Below, piece after piece: positions 12,202 to 21,736 of a stretch of DNA of 64,000 nt; the first letter of the stretch is position 1, and each line of letters starts with the position of its first letter. Location: contig CM082581.2 in the NCBI GenBank assembly GCA_040954595.2, positions 2,604,001 to 2,668,000 on the forward strand, in the 5' to 3' direction. Under the pieces are notes generated by a model. It did not search any database. It saw only the letters and a program-made list of their open reading frames with translations, and was not told the DNA's origin. The DNA is from Balanoglossus misakiensis. Taxonomy: Eukaryota; Hemichordata. The translations under genes and the position numbers were made by a program.

Positions 12202-12575
12202 GTTACATTGTTATGGTAATGTTATTTACTAAGTATGTGTGTTTGCTGTTCGTTGTCTATTATTATTGATCGCTATTAAACGGTTGCAGTTCATTGCACG
12301 TCAAGTTGGTCTGTCTTTATTGCCGTGGTGGCAGCAGTTTTCGAGTCCACGACCGCTAAGAAGCCTTCAACAAAGAGAAGACTATATGGACCAAATACCC
12401 GTGCAGGCTATTTAAATGCAACCAAGCTGAGCTGTTGAAAAGTTCACCGACGTACGTTACGGTAGGAAAAACATTCGTCACAGGCACCATCTCAGGTACC
12501 TATTTATAGCCTTGTTGCAGTACTTACGTAACTATCGACATCAAGTTCTATTGTTCCTTGTGTAATTTATGCACA
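12202..12575 (+). other. BEL/GyA junction and GyA 5' leader
   Basis: No coding sequence. BEL similarity ends near 12,205. Just beyond, tgttatggtaatg (12,209) could be the start of a GyA LTR, but no matching 3' LTR survives in the window, so the LTR cannot be defined. A tggtggcagcag stretch (12,326-12,337) has the TGG opening of a primer-binding site, but I could not assign a tRNA. The whole interval is repeated in inverted orientation at 26,307-26,680. The LTR may be partly deleted at this junction. Confidence 0.5.
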
Positions 12576-14702
12576 ATGGCCACTGCTCGTGCACCGAAAC
12601 AATGGCAACTCACGAAGTGCGAGACCATAAACTCCTTCGAAAATTGGAAACAAAACTTGATATACATCTTGTCACTGGACCCGAATTTTCGAGTATTTTT
12701 GAGAGACGGATTTACTTGGCACAAGAAAACCTCAGCCAATCCTTACAGAGGTCTTGTTGACGATGATGAGACAATTCCTGAAAACCAAAGGCAGACTGCT
12801 GCACAGAAAAACGCTCATCTTGACCTTATGTTAGGTCAAATAGCAAATTATTGTTCGATTATCTCAAGGAACTCTATTATAAAGCAGTCGACGTCATTAA
12901 ATGACATATGGCAGAAAATTCGTCAACATTATGGCTTCCAATCAACAGGAGCGCACTTTCTCGATTTGAGTAGCATTCGCTTACAACCCGACGAAAAGCC
13001 GGAAGATCTTTATCAACGCATCGTCGCATTCTATGACGATAATCTCCTGACCAGAGAAGGTGGCATCACTCACCACGGTGAAGTTATTACTGCAGATGAA
13101 GATGTTACACCAACTTTAGAAAATACTATTGTCTTTCTTTGGCTGCAGTTGGTCAACCCTGGCTTACCTCAACTGGTCAAACAAAAAAACGGATCTGACT
13201 TACGCAATAAATCGCTCACTTCACTTAAACCGGAAATCTCTCAGGCTATGCCATCACTTTTAGATGAGTTGCATAGCATAGAGGACAGCAAAGTTATGCG
13301 TACCGGCATTTTTAATGCATATAAGCCGCAGCCATATAAGCCGTTTTCGCGTACAAACCGGCCATTTCCACGTCGTAGACAGCCTGTAAAATCATGTATC
13401 TTATGTAGAACTGCAGGTAGACAAAATTTCACGTCACACTCCCTCGTCGACTGCAGATTTCTACCAGATGAAGATAGAGCGAACTTCAGTCGCTCCCGTT
13501 ATGTTCAGAATGATGATGAAGAGATTGATTATTACAATCCCTCCGATACAGTTGATTACGAATCCAGACCAGACGAGAATCCTGTAAATGCCCTCATCGA
13601 TGAACCACATGTCATGCGTGTCAATATAATTCAGTCGCCCTTTCTCAACACATTCTACCAGCATTATCCTGTGAAGGTAACTCTTGATACAGGTGCAACT
13701 ACAAATATGATCAAGTCTGCTTTTGCTAGATCTATTGGTCTACCTATAACCCCTGCTTCACAGATGGCCCGCCAGGCTGACGGGATTACGCCAATGGATG
13801 TCATTGGAGAAGTTCACTGCCAATTGTCACGAGGAAGTTATACCTTTACTTTAGATGCTTTGGTGGTGGAAAACCTTGATGTTGATGTCTTGGCTGGGAA
13901 TCCCTTTCATGTCAGTAATGATATCGCTACACGCCCTGCTAAGAGGCAGATCGTTATCAAAGGGTCAGATATTATTTATTATGGCCAGCAACAACACCAC
14001 ACTGCTTCGATCCGCCGTACACAAGCCTATTTAATCCGTTGTCCATCAAAACGTACTCTACTTCCAGGGGAATTTATCGAACTTGAAACACCCCCCTCCT
14101 GTAACCCAGATTCATTATTAGCTCTGGAACCCCGTTACGACAATCCTCTGAATCAATCAATAAAAGCTACATCTGCTTGGCCTCAACCCCAGGAAATACA
14201 ATCTGTCGACCATACATTACGTATTATAAACTCGACATCAGAACCTATCCTACTTAAACGCCATGATCACCTCTGTCAAGTACGACTACTATCTCCTGCT
14301 CCTTTGTCTGACGCAAGTAAAAGTACCCAGTCCACTACTTCTGCTTTGCCAAGTACCGGTGTACGTGAACCATTCTCATCTGGAATATCCCTTGACCCAG
14401 ACAATCAACTTACACGCTCCATTAAGGATGAATTTATCAAATTGCATCAACAATATGATGATGTCTTCAATCCGACAATATCTAAATATAATGGAGCTAG
14501 TGGGCGTATTGAAGCCACCGTCAATATGGGCCCGGTATTACCTCCACAAAGGAAAGGTCGGCTCCCTCATTACAACCGAGAAACATTAATTACACTACAG
14601 GACAAGTTTGATGAGCTAGAAGCCGTTGGGGTTTTCGCCAAACCAGAAGATGTAAACACAACAGTGGAATATCTAATGGAACAGTGTCACCGAGTTGCAT
14701 GA
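12576..14702 (+). pseudogene. GyA Gypsy-like gag-protease-RT start, left copy, 3' truncated
   Basis: The first ATG of the frame is at 12,576 (MATARAPKQW). Residues ~1-230 are a Gag-like region. A Cys-rich CILCRTAGRQNFTSHSLVDC follows near residue 275, then an aspartic protease with VTLDTGATTNMI near residue 370, and the beginning of the RT region (GRLPHYNRETL). Gag and Pol are in one frame with no shift. Homology with the right copy stops at 14,676; the last nine codons are read from unrelated sequence across the inversion junction. This copy has neither the 10-bp nor the 179-bp deletion that break the right copy. The family polyprotein builds the particle, processes it and copies RNA; this remnant lacks RT catalytic residues and integrase. 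Confidence 0.85.
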
Positions 14703-14767
14703 AAGTGGGCGGCGCTAGGCTCTCACCCTGTTACAGGCATCATTATGGCCTATATTTTAAGCAGTAC
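14676..14767. other. Inner junction of the inverted duplication
   Basis: At 14,676 the left GyA copy (plus) stops matching the right copy, whose equivalent base is 24,395. From here to 14,767 the sequence, read on the minus strand, follows the stop codon of the right GyA copy and may include a few bases of its 3' untranslated region or LTR (TGTAACAGGGTGAG near 14,726-14,739). The two copies therefore meet tail to tail. I saw no clear microhomology or filler at the joint. Confidence 0.75.
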
Positions 14768-15400
14768 TTATTTAAGTATCCAGTCTCCAGATTCTTGCCA
14801 CGATGGTGGTTTCCTAATTCTCGAGGATCGACGTAGCTCTTTCACTGGGGACGTACTATTGTTGCTGTTGCCCTTGCATGGTGAAGATGATGGTGATAAA
14901 AGTGGCGATGGCGCTATATTTATTGGTGGGCTATTTGGTGGTGCCGGTATAGTCAATTCAGCATTTGGTATGTCCGCCAAATTTGGTGTCGATATTACTG
15001 AATGTGTATGTGTTGCCTCTGCTGGTGTCAGCGGCAGAAGAGATTTTGACACGGTTTGGTTTGTTTCTTCCATCGGAGCTGCATCGTCATCATTACTCTT
15101 GTCAAGGCCTCTGATTGGACCTGACTGTGACAATACAGTGGGCCTGATGGGATAACAGTCCGAAAGCTTGACGTTATACGTCTTCGAGCGTAACTGTGTA
15201 TTGGTAAATTTTCTTATTTGGCATTTATCGTCGGTTATACTGGTTACCAGATATTTATCCCTGGCGCGGGTTTTATCTCTTTCTCTATACAGGTAGACAA
15301 GATCCCCAACTTTGAAGTTATTGGTTGCCATAACTGTTTTACCATGGGCTTTGCTTTTGGAACTTGATGCATGGTTTTGTATGCGACTGAAGTGTTGATT
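14768..15400 (-). pseudogene. GyA integrase C-terminal part, right copy, split by PAT insertion
   Basis: Minus-strand frame running from the PAT boundary (NQHFSRIQNHASSSK) into NNFKVGDLVYLYRERDK, a GDLV-type SH3-like integrase C-terminal module, then a Pro/Ser-rich tail ending RRSSRIRKPPSWQES and a stop at ~14,768. Removing the 6,766-bp PAT element joins this frame exactly with the one ending at 22,167, so it is the 3' part of the same pol gene. On its own it is non-functional. Confidence 0.85.
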
Positions 15401-15478
15401 ATATAATATTTAAAGCCTTACCACCCCGCTCAAGAATATTGCCTATTGTAATAAGGATTGGGTCAGATCGTTGTTATC
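15401..15478 (-). repeat. PAT split repeat A, terminal copy
   Basis: A 78-bp segment beginning atataatatttaaagcc and ending gatcgttgttatc. It matches 15,759-15,836 with one visible difference (ctattg versus ctactg). It forms the 3' end of the element in sense orientation and directly abuts the GyA coding sequence. Confidence 0.9.
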
Positions 15479-15630
15479 AAAGGCGAATTCCGGGGCGGAG
15501 TGACTAAGATCGGGTGGGCGGGTGGGGAATTACCAAATCTCCCCCTCCCCTCCCCTCCCCTCCCCTCCCCTCCCCTCCCCTCCCCTCCCTTTACCTATGG
15601 AGTTTTCTCATCAACCGCTAGCACTGCTTA
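15479..15630. repeat. C/T-rich spacer between PAT terminal repeats
   Basis: A 152-bp interval between the terminal A and internal B repeats. Its core (~15,541-15,589) is a run of ccctc units, strictly pyrimidine on the plus strand and purine on the sense strand. Such a tract could form triplex or quadruplex-like structure or act as a priming tract. No coding sequence. Confidence 0.7.
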
Positions 15631-15758
15631 CTCTCGTGGTTGAAGTGTGGGAAGTGTGCTCTAGGTACCGAACGTACTATATATATGGTCCTAATGAATA
15701 TTCATTAGCTCATTAGCATATGCGGATTAATTATCGCGGTGTGATGCGGTTTTAAATA
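15631..15758 (-). repeat. PAT split repeat B, internal copy
   Basis: A 128-bp segment matching 22,039-22,166 with no difference that I could see. It contains the perfect 18-bp palindrome ctaatgaatattcattag at 15,691-15,708. Confidence 0.9.
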
Positions 15759-15836
15759 ATATAATATTTAAAGCCTTACCACCCCGCTCAAGAATATTGC
15801 CTACTGTAATAAGGATTGGGTCAGATCGTTGTTATC
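15759..15836 (-). repeat. PAT split repeat A, internal copy
   Basis: A 78-bp copy of the terminal A repeat, directly adjoining the internal B repeat. The fused B-A block corresponds to what a circular intermediate would carry at its joined ends, as proposed for DIRS/PAT/Ngaro replication. Confidence 0.9.
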
Positions 15837-16216
15837 TACGGCAAAACTCGCTTCTCTTCATTATCTATGCAATTACCATAAGAACCCTACTCATGTTCCC
15901 ATACCTTAAATACCCCATATCCATCAGCTCACTCAATTATATTTCCCAAACCTATTGACACTGAAATATAACCCATATACATTCTATAGGTTCTGTTATT
16001 TGGATGTGATCATATGTTTTGATCCATCATGTCTTTATTTTCACAACTTACAAATACATGATTAATAGTCACCATGGCAATTACAGCAGAAAAGCAATCT
16101 CTTCACATGCTAGTACTACTAATAATATGATAGACACTAATATTTAGGGATAACAGCACGCTGTATGTGCTTAAATATTCCATATCCATTATTATTTACT
16201 TATCTATATGTACACA
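15837..16216. other. PAT 3' non-coding interval
   Basis: AT-rich sequence downstream (in sense) of the tyrosine recombinase stop and before the internal A repeat. I see no ORF or repeat in it. It probably holds the 3' untranslated region. Confidence 0.5.
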
Positions 16217-17473
16217 TCAGAAGGCTTGAGAAAAACCCGTCAAGTTATTTGCCTGTTCATACTCTTGTGTCAAGACCGTGTTCATATCAACTGTTTTTCT
16301 AAGTTTCTCAGCCGGCCCCAGGGCTGCTGATACTTGTGACAATTTTGTATAATGATGTGCCATATCTTTTGACTTCCATCCAATATGACGTAACAAGTCG
16401 TCTACTTGTGCCCCCGCTAATGATAACGAGATGGCACAAGCACTTCTACAGCCATGGGGTGTTTCTCCTTGATCTAAATTCAGCTCCTGCAAATACGTTT
16501 TAAGGCGACCATAGACTGCCTGTGACGACAGAGGGCGTTGGTCTACCTCACCACTTGGTGTCGTTGGGCGGAACATGTGTCCCCTTCTTAAATTTATCCC
16601 AATCCTCTCTGCTAGAGTGATGTATTGCTCAATGGCGTATACTGGACAGATCCCTACATCTATACATCGCTTGATTGCAAACATGTTTGATGTAGCACCT
16701 CTTAATGTTTTCCTGTATGTATGGTTGAATATAAAACCTGAATTATCTGGGAAACGGAGAATTTCCTGTGTTTTGACATTACCCAGATCTCCCGCTCTAT
16801 CTCCGGAGAACATTAGAACTTTGAAGAAGGTTATATCACGAGCCAGTATATAAATCTGACCAATTGTCGTGGCTGTGGCTAATTTATTAAGAATGTGCCC
16901 AAATATCAACTTCATCTTCTGCAAAAACAAGGATTTCGCTTGTTTTGGCATAACGTGTGCCTTGGCTTGCTCTTCTGACATTTTTTTAATATATCTTTCT
17001 ACCATAATTGATTTGGTCGGGTTATCTTGAGGCAGTTGTTGAAAAAATGCACTCATTTTTGATACCATATTTTTTAATGTGCCAGATGTCAGGCGTTTTG
17101 GACATTGACAAGGCATGTGGCCTTCCCTCCCATAATAATCACATATGTCCTGATGTACTTGCGTCTTTGCGTCTTTATCCTTGTATATAAGAAATTTCAC
17201 GATATGCTCTGGTTTTACTCCCGCCAGACCCACCTGCCCGGGAACTGCGCTCATGAAGGATTCAAGTTGCTGTATAATCCTGTCCTTTTGTATCTCATAT
17301 GGAGACCTGTGTCCCAGCACCTCGTGCATACGTTGGTCTATCGCGAGTAGATTTGGTGTATTGACAATCTTGGTATGATTTCGTGGAGGCTTAATTGGCG
17401 CTAGCAATGTTGAACACATCTGACACTGTGTCTGTTGCTCATCGTTTCTTACTCCACACATCCAGCACAAAAT
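16217..17473 (-). CDS. PAT tyrosine recombinase exon
   Basis: About 418 codons. The N terminus (CWMCG...N...CQMC) resembles a RanBP2-type zinc finger. After a second Cys/His cluster (CDYYGREGHMPCQC) comes a helical core-binding region, then the catalytic domain. That domain has Arg in MFSGDRAGDL, His-x-x-Arg in TPHGCRSACA, a His/Trp box HIGWKSKDM, and the nucleophile Tyr in AHHYTKL. These are the R-H-R-Y residues of the integrase family that replaces a DDE integrase in DIRS elements. No ATG opens the frame. Instead a strong 3' splice site (TCTCCTATCCACAG) ends at 17,474, so coding probably starts as an exon at 17,473, phase 0. Intact. Confidence 0.88.
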   Translation of the reverse strand: MLCWMCGVRNDEQQTQCQMCSTLLAPIKPPRNHTKIVNTPNLLAIDQRMHEVLGHRSPYEIQKDRIIQQLESFMSAVPGQVGLAGVKPEHIVKFLIYKDKDAKTQVHQDICDYYGREGHMPCQCPKRLTSGTLKNMVSKMSAFFQQLPQDNPTKSIMVERYIKKMSEEQAKAHVMPKQAKSLFLQKMKLIFGHILNKLATATTIGQIYILARDITFFKVLMFSGDRAGDLGNVKTQEILRFPDNSGFIFNHTYRKTLRGATSNMFAIKRCIDVGICPVYAIEQYITLAERIGINLRRGHMFRPTTPSGEVDQRPLSSQAVYGRLKTYLQELNLDQGETPHGCRSACAISLSLAGAQVDDLLRHIGWKSKDMAHHYTKLSQVSAALGPAEKLRKTVDMNTVLTQEYEQANNLTGFSQAF

Positions 17474-17624
17474 CTGTGGATAGGAGATAATGCATAAATA
17501 ATGACCACGAACTTAACTATTTCCATTACGTATATTCATTTGTTTACTTTATTTATGTTTGAACATACTATGATAGAGAGAATTATGTGTAAAAACATCT
17601 TCTCATGATATATCTACGTGTATA

Positions 17625-19805
17625 TTATACTCTATCGCCTAGAGACACAGCATACAAGTCACACTTGAGACTACGTGGTGCATAACCGTACTTTGTTGGT
17701 ATAAGGATCACATCGTCTTCTCCGTGTTCTCCTATCTGCTGAATATCCACTGCCTTTTGGCGTATGAGTGGCCAGAACGGTGGAGTGAATCTGTGTCTGG
17801 GTACGATCACTGTAGCCTTATAGCCTCGCTGAATAACGTGTCGGAGGACAGCATGTACCAGTACAAAGGGTGGATATATATACAGCTTGTCATCCCTCGA
17901 GAAGCTATGGTGAAATATATTCACACCTTCACAGCCAGGCTGTTTGAATGGGGCCACGAACCTCGGCAATTTTGTATTGGAACTGTTTGCCATGGCATCT
18001 ATCTGGTGTGGCCCGAACAATTTCTGAACCTTTTCCCACGCTTTGGGGGTTAGTGCAGCGTCCATCGGCGATATCTCTCTTGACGGCGCGTCTGCTTTAT
18101 TGTCTGATGACTTCACGTATCTAAGCGTCAGCCTGATGTTATTATCCACGCACCAATGAAACAACTTGCGGACTACTTCATTGAGGGCGACTGATTTGGC
18201 TCCCGGGGTACCCTTTGCCCATACTTGTATCAATACCATGGAGTCCACATTTGCGTCAACACGCTTGTCCCGTGTTACATCTTGAAACGCCGTCAGAGCT
18301 CTCAGCAATGCCTCGGCCTCATTTAGCACTATTGGTTTTCCCGCCCATTCGTTCTCCCACATATCGCTGACTATGATATCAGAATCCACCTCATGACTTT
18401 GGTGTAATATCGCACCCCATTTATATGAGCTAGCATCGGTGGAGATGGAAATCTCAACGTGTTCTTCTATAGGCCATTTAAATTTCTGCGCGCTTTCAAC
18501 TATTCTAACCCATTCCATTAGCTCCCCTCTGTGGGCGCTCTTTAAAGCTATCACGGATCTCGCTGTAGAATTGGCTTTTGCCACTACGGTCGCCATTTGT
18601 CTGATATACAACCTAGCACATGGTATGGCTAAGGATAGCGAAATGCATTTGCCCATGATCTTCTGAATTAGGGATAGGTGGGTCATTTTTGCTTGTAAGA
18701 CCCCATTAACTAGCTCCAAGAATGAGCATTTTTTCTTCTCTGGTATGGAGAAAGCCATATCTACGGTGTCTACAGTCAGACCCAACATCACCAAGCGTTG
18801 GACTGGTTTCAACACTCTTTTGTCTAGTGATATAAAGTATCCAGCATCGATGCACGTTTTTAACAAAATGAAGGCTGCGGCCTCTGCCAATTGTGCCTTA
18901 CCCCAATTCTGTTGATTTTTCCCTCTGGGCAGGCGCAGTGCGCCCCCATGCCGGTCATCTATGTATTGTATACATGGTACACCTAAGGATCTGACATAAC
19001 TAGTAATACAGTAACCTACTGTCTGATATATATATGCAGATAATTTCCATCCAAATGGCAGTGTATTGCAAATATACCAATACCCTGCCCACTGAAAACC
19101 CACATACACTCTATCGGGTTCTGCTATTCGGATGTGATCATACCCACTCTTATCGTCACACTTAAACTGGTAATCATTACCATCGAGGTATTTTGTGACC
19201 TCGAGTAATTTATCAAGCGAAAAGGGGATGTCTGAAATCCACAGATTGAGAAAGCGCATGTCTATGCACAGTCGGGGTTTTGTGGGTTCAATCGTTATGG
19301 GCATAACAATGCGAGGGGGTGGATCACATCCAACTTTTCCAAATCTAGATATAGCCCCAGACTGTAATCTGTCCCCCAAGGTCTTGGCAATAAACTCGCC
19401 AAATTGGCTACATTGGGGGTTGTTGTAAAATGCTTGACAAGGGGGTGCGACATGGTCATAATCTCGGGTCTTAAATTGTCCTTTAAAATGTTGCATGAAT
19501 CGTGAAATGTACACTCCATTAATTAGCCAGTCCATGATCACATCACGGTCAAGTAAACACCGGGTGATATCTTGCCAGAATTCTACATGGTTATGAAGTT
19601 CCCCAGCCTGGAATTCATTGGGGTCTCGGTAAAATAAATCACTTGGCGAAGCATATACTTTTCCCATAGCAACATCTTTGACACTTGGCAGCTCGACATA
19701 TTCCACCTGCCTGGGAGCGCCCTCACATGTAACCCAAGAGTGATATTGTCGTACACAGGACTCCCGATTCACCTCGTACAGGTATTCCCACTCGGGGGTG
19801 TGAAA
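17625..19805 (-). CDS. PAT reverse transcriptase-RNase H-methyltransferase exon
   Basis: About 726 codons from FHTPEWEYLYEV. The RT has RLCIDMRFLNLWISDIPF, KCDDKSGYDHIRI, NTLPFGWKLSAYIYQ and catalytic QYIDDRHGG. RNase H follows with ISTDASSYKWGAIL, LNEAEALLRAL, NVDSMVLIQVW and DNKADAPSR. The C terminus (QIDAMANSSNTKLPRF... IYPPFVLVHAVLRHVI... ATVIVPRHRFTPPFWP) resembles the Dam-like DNA N6-adenine methyltransferase domain of DIRS/PAT elements, with YPPF at the DPPY position. The frame is open further upstream to 19,898, but the likely start is the 3' splice site TGTTCTCTTGCAG ending at 19,806, giving phase 0. Intact; it would copy the element's RNA in cytoplasm or nucleus. Confidence 0.88.
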   Translation of the reverse strand, partial: FHTPEWEYLYEVNRESCVRQYHSWVTCEGAPRQVEYVELPSVKDVAMGKVYASPSDLFYRDPNEFQAGELHNHVEFWQDITRCLLDRDVIMDWLINGVYISRFMQHFKGQFKTRDYDHVAPPCQAFYNNPQCSQFGEFIAKTLGDRLQSGAISRFGKVGCDPPPRIVMPITIEPTKPRLCIDMRFLNLWISDIPFSLDKLLEVTKYLDGNDYQFKCDDKSGYDHIRIAEPDRVYVGFQWAGYWYICNTLPFGWKLSAYIYQTVGYCITSYVRSLGVPCIQYIDDRHGGALRLPRGKNQQNWGKAQLAEAAAFILLKTCIDAGYFISLDKRVLKPVQRLVMLGLTVDTVDMAFSIPEKKKCSFLELVNGVLQAKMTHLSLIQKIMGKCISLSLAIPCARLYIRQMATVVAKANSTARSVIALKSAHRGELMEWVRIVESAQKFKWPIEEHVEISISTDASSYKWGAILHQSHEVDSDIIVSDMWENEWAGKPIVLNEAEALLRALTAFQDVTRDKRVDANVDSMVLIQVWAKGTPGAKSVALNEVVRKLFHWCVDNNIRLTLRYVKSSDNKADAPSREISPMDAALTPKAWEKVQKLFGPHQIDAMANSSNTKLPRFVAPFKQPGCEGVNIFHHSFSRDDKLYIYPPFVLVHAVLRHVIQRGYKATVIVPRHRFTPPFWPLIRQKAVDIQQIGEHGEDDVILIPTKYGYAPRSLKCDLYAVSLGDRV

Positions 19806-20007
19806 CTGCAAGAGAACACAAAGGTAATGTAACACTAGTAGGGTTACATGAGGGCGCCCCCAGACAGGACCTGCATATGCAGGTTGCTGAAACAGCAAAG
19901 GGCTTCTTGAGGTAGCCCCCCTGCCCAGGGGATAATGAAAAGGCCAGACACAATATAGATTATATTACGTTTTATTACATTTCAAGCATCAAGCCAAATT
20001 GTATACA

Positions 20008-20475
20008 TTATTCTTTCTTTTTGTCACAACTTCTAGCGAAGTGACCTGGTAATCCACAAACATAACACTTTCCATCTCTATTTTCACGGTACTGATCACC
20101 CCCTCTCCATCTTGGGCGATTATAGGGCGCAGGACGGCTCTTTGCATGCTGCATAAATTTGTTAACCTTGGATGCGATTTCTGCTTCCTCTTTGTTGCCT
20201 AGCAACAGTACTATCAGTCGCCCAGCCTCATCTCCAAAGTCATTGGATTCAAACTGTGACAGGACTGCCCTGTATCGATGCAACTTTGAGTGGCCAATAG
20301 ACGTGGCGCGGTCGACCAATGCCCTCAACGCACTCAGCAACTGGCTGCGAGATGTGACAGAGGGGTTATGTGCCAAATCCATCACTTTTTGCAATGCCTC
20401 GTCTACCGATGCCGTTCCACTGGACTGCACCATTTGTTCCATCTGTCTCTGTAACTCAGTAAGCTGTCGCTTCAC
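20008..20475 (-). CDS. PAT Gag exon 2
   Basis: About 155 codons. An opening Gln/Leu-rich helix (VKRQLTELQRQMEQM) suggests a coiled coil. A helical region follows, and a CCHC zinc knuckle (CYVCGLPGHFARSC) sits just before the stop. The knuckle is the standard Gag RNA-binding module. The exon begins at a 3' splice site (GCTATATTTTAG) at 20,476 in phase 0, matching the phase-0 donor after exon 1 at 21,737. It is short for a Gag alone; joined to exon 1 it gives about 248 residues. Confidence 0.75.
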   Translation of the reverse strand: MKRQLTELQRQMEQMVQSSGTASVDEALQKVMDLAHNPSVTSRSQLLSALRALVDRATSIGHSKLHRYRAVLSQFESNDFGDEAGRLIVLLLGNKEEAEIASKVNKFMQHAKSRPAPYNRPRWRGGDQYRENRDGKCYVCGLPGHFARSCDKKKE

Positions 20476-20599
20476 CTAAAATATAGCAAGAACATTCTCA
20501 TAATCATCTAACCAAAGACACTCTAGAACCAGTATGCAATATGCGCTGCCTTCACATCTATTTATACTACTAGGTATTACCCATAGCACACAAAGCCAG

Positions 20600-20990
20600 G
20601 TTATCGTAATAATCGAGCTGCACGCCCCACCCCGGGCCCCACCATATAATCGAGCTTCCAAGTTTCTCGGTATAATCGGGCCTACACGCCCCACGACATA
20701 ATCGGGCCTACACGCCCCACGACATAATCGGGCCTACACGCCCCTCTATATAATCAGACCTACACGCCCCTCGATATAATCGGACCTACACGCCCCACGA
20801 TATAATCGGGCCTACACGCCCCACGATATAATCGGGCCTACACGCCCCACGATATAATCGGGCCTACACGCCCCACGATATAATCGGGCCTACACGCCCC
20901 ACGATATAATCGGGCCTACACGCCCACGATATAATCGGGCCTACACGCCCACGCTATAATCGGGCCTACACGCCCCTCGATATAATCAAT
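20600..20990. repeat. 26-bp minisatellite within PAT intron
   Basis: About 15 tandem units of ~26 bp built on ataatcgggcctacacgccc plus ccacgat. Most are near-identical in the centre (20,800-20,950), with variants at the edges (cgagct, cggacc) and two units short by one base. No protein reading is conserved. It sits wholly between the gag exons. Confidence 0.92.
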
Positions 20991-21349
20991 ATAGTCAATA
21001 CGATGAAGAATACACTATATAGCGACTGACAATGTACACGTACATATATACATACATGGTTATGGGTAGAGACCCCGGGAAAGGCATGCAGAATGTGGGG
21101 AAGGCCATAGATGTTCATGCTACGTCAGTCTACATCATGCCGTGGGTGACAAGCGCGAACAATGGCCTAGGTGAAATGTAACAATAAAAACACACGCCCG
21201 ACATCACGGGGATGAAATGAAGCAATGAAAGCACACCTTGCGTCACAACGGGAATGAATGGAGGCAATGAAGACATGCACGCAAAAACGCATGTAAAACA
21301 CGAGATGAAATAAGCAATGTACGTGAAACCACTAACAGATGAACGTAGT

Positions 21350-21590
21350 GATAGCACGACCGGATGAAATGAACAATGTACGGCTGAATGGACATGAAAA
21401 CACAAAGCGATGAAATGAACAATGTAGTGATAGCACAACCGGGTGAAATGAACAATGTACGGCTGAATGGACATGAAAACACAAAGCGGTGAAATGAACA
21501 ATGAAGTGATAGCACGACCAATTGAAATGAGCAATGCACATGGAAACGGGTGCAACAGGTGTCAGAAAGTTACGCAATGAATGAATCGAG
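21350..21590. repeat. ~79-bp tandem repeat within PAT intron
   Basis: Three successive units beginning gatagcac at 21,350, 21,429 and 21,508. Each of the first two holds the motifs gaaatgaacaatgtacggctg and atgaaaacacaaagcg; the third is diverged. Confidence 0.8.
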
Positions 21591-21736
21591 AAGGCAACAG
21601 ACACTCGGCGTCTCAGTGCACATGCGGAAAACTATGAAATGAATAAAAAATGACGAACGCACAGCTGGATACACATATAAAACAAGAATTCACAACACGA
21701 CGACAGAGAAAAAACAAGAAACACAAAACTATTTAC

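Larger units (their letters stand above)
20476..21736 (-). other. Probable spliceosomal intron of PAT gag
   Basis: A 1,261-bp interval from a GTAAAT donor (21,736) to a TTTTAG acceptor (20,476). It separates two coding segments that join in phase 0. It contains a 26-bp minisatellite (20,600-20,990) and three ~79-bp tandem units (21,350-21,590). The open frame after exon 1 becomes hydrophobic and low in quality past the donor, supporting the splice. cDNA evidence is lacking. Confidence 0.6.

Noticed and set aside
12209-12330. A complete short LTR of GyA
   Set aside because: It begins tgttatgg, but no second copy exists and no CA end precedes a clear primer site; boundaries cannot be set.
20600-20990. 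CRISPR array
   Set aside because: The 26-bp units are contiguous with no variable spacers, in a eukaryotic retroelement intron; it is a minisatellite.
21130-21604. Several overlapping His/Cys-rich minus-strand ORFs
   Set aside because: They are three frames of the ~79-bp tandem repeat inside the presumed PAT intron.
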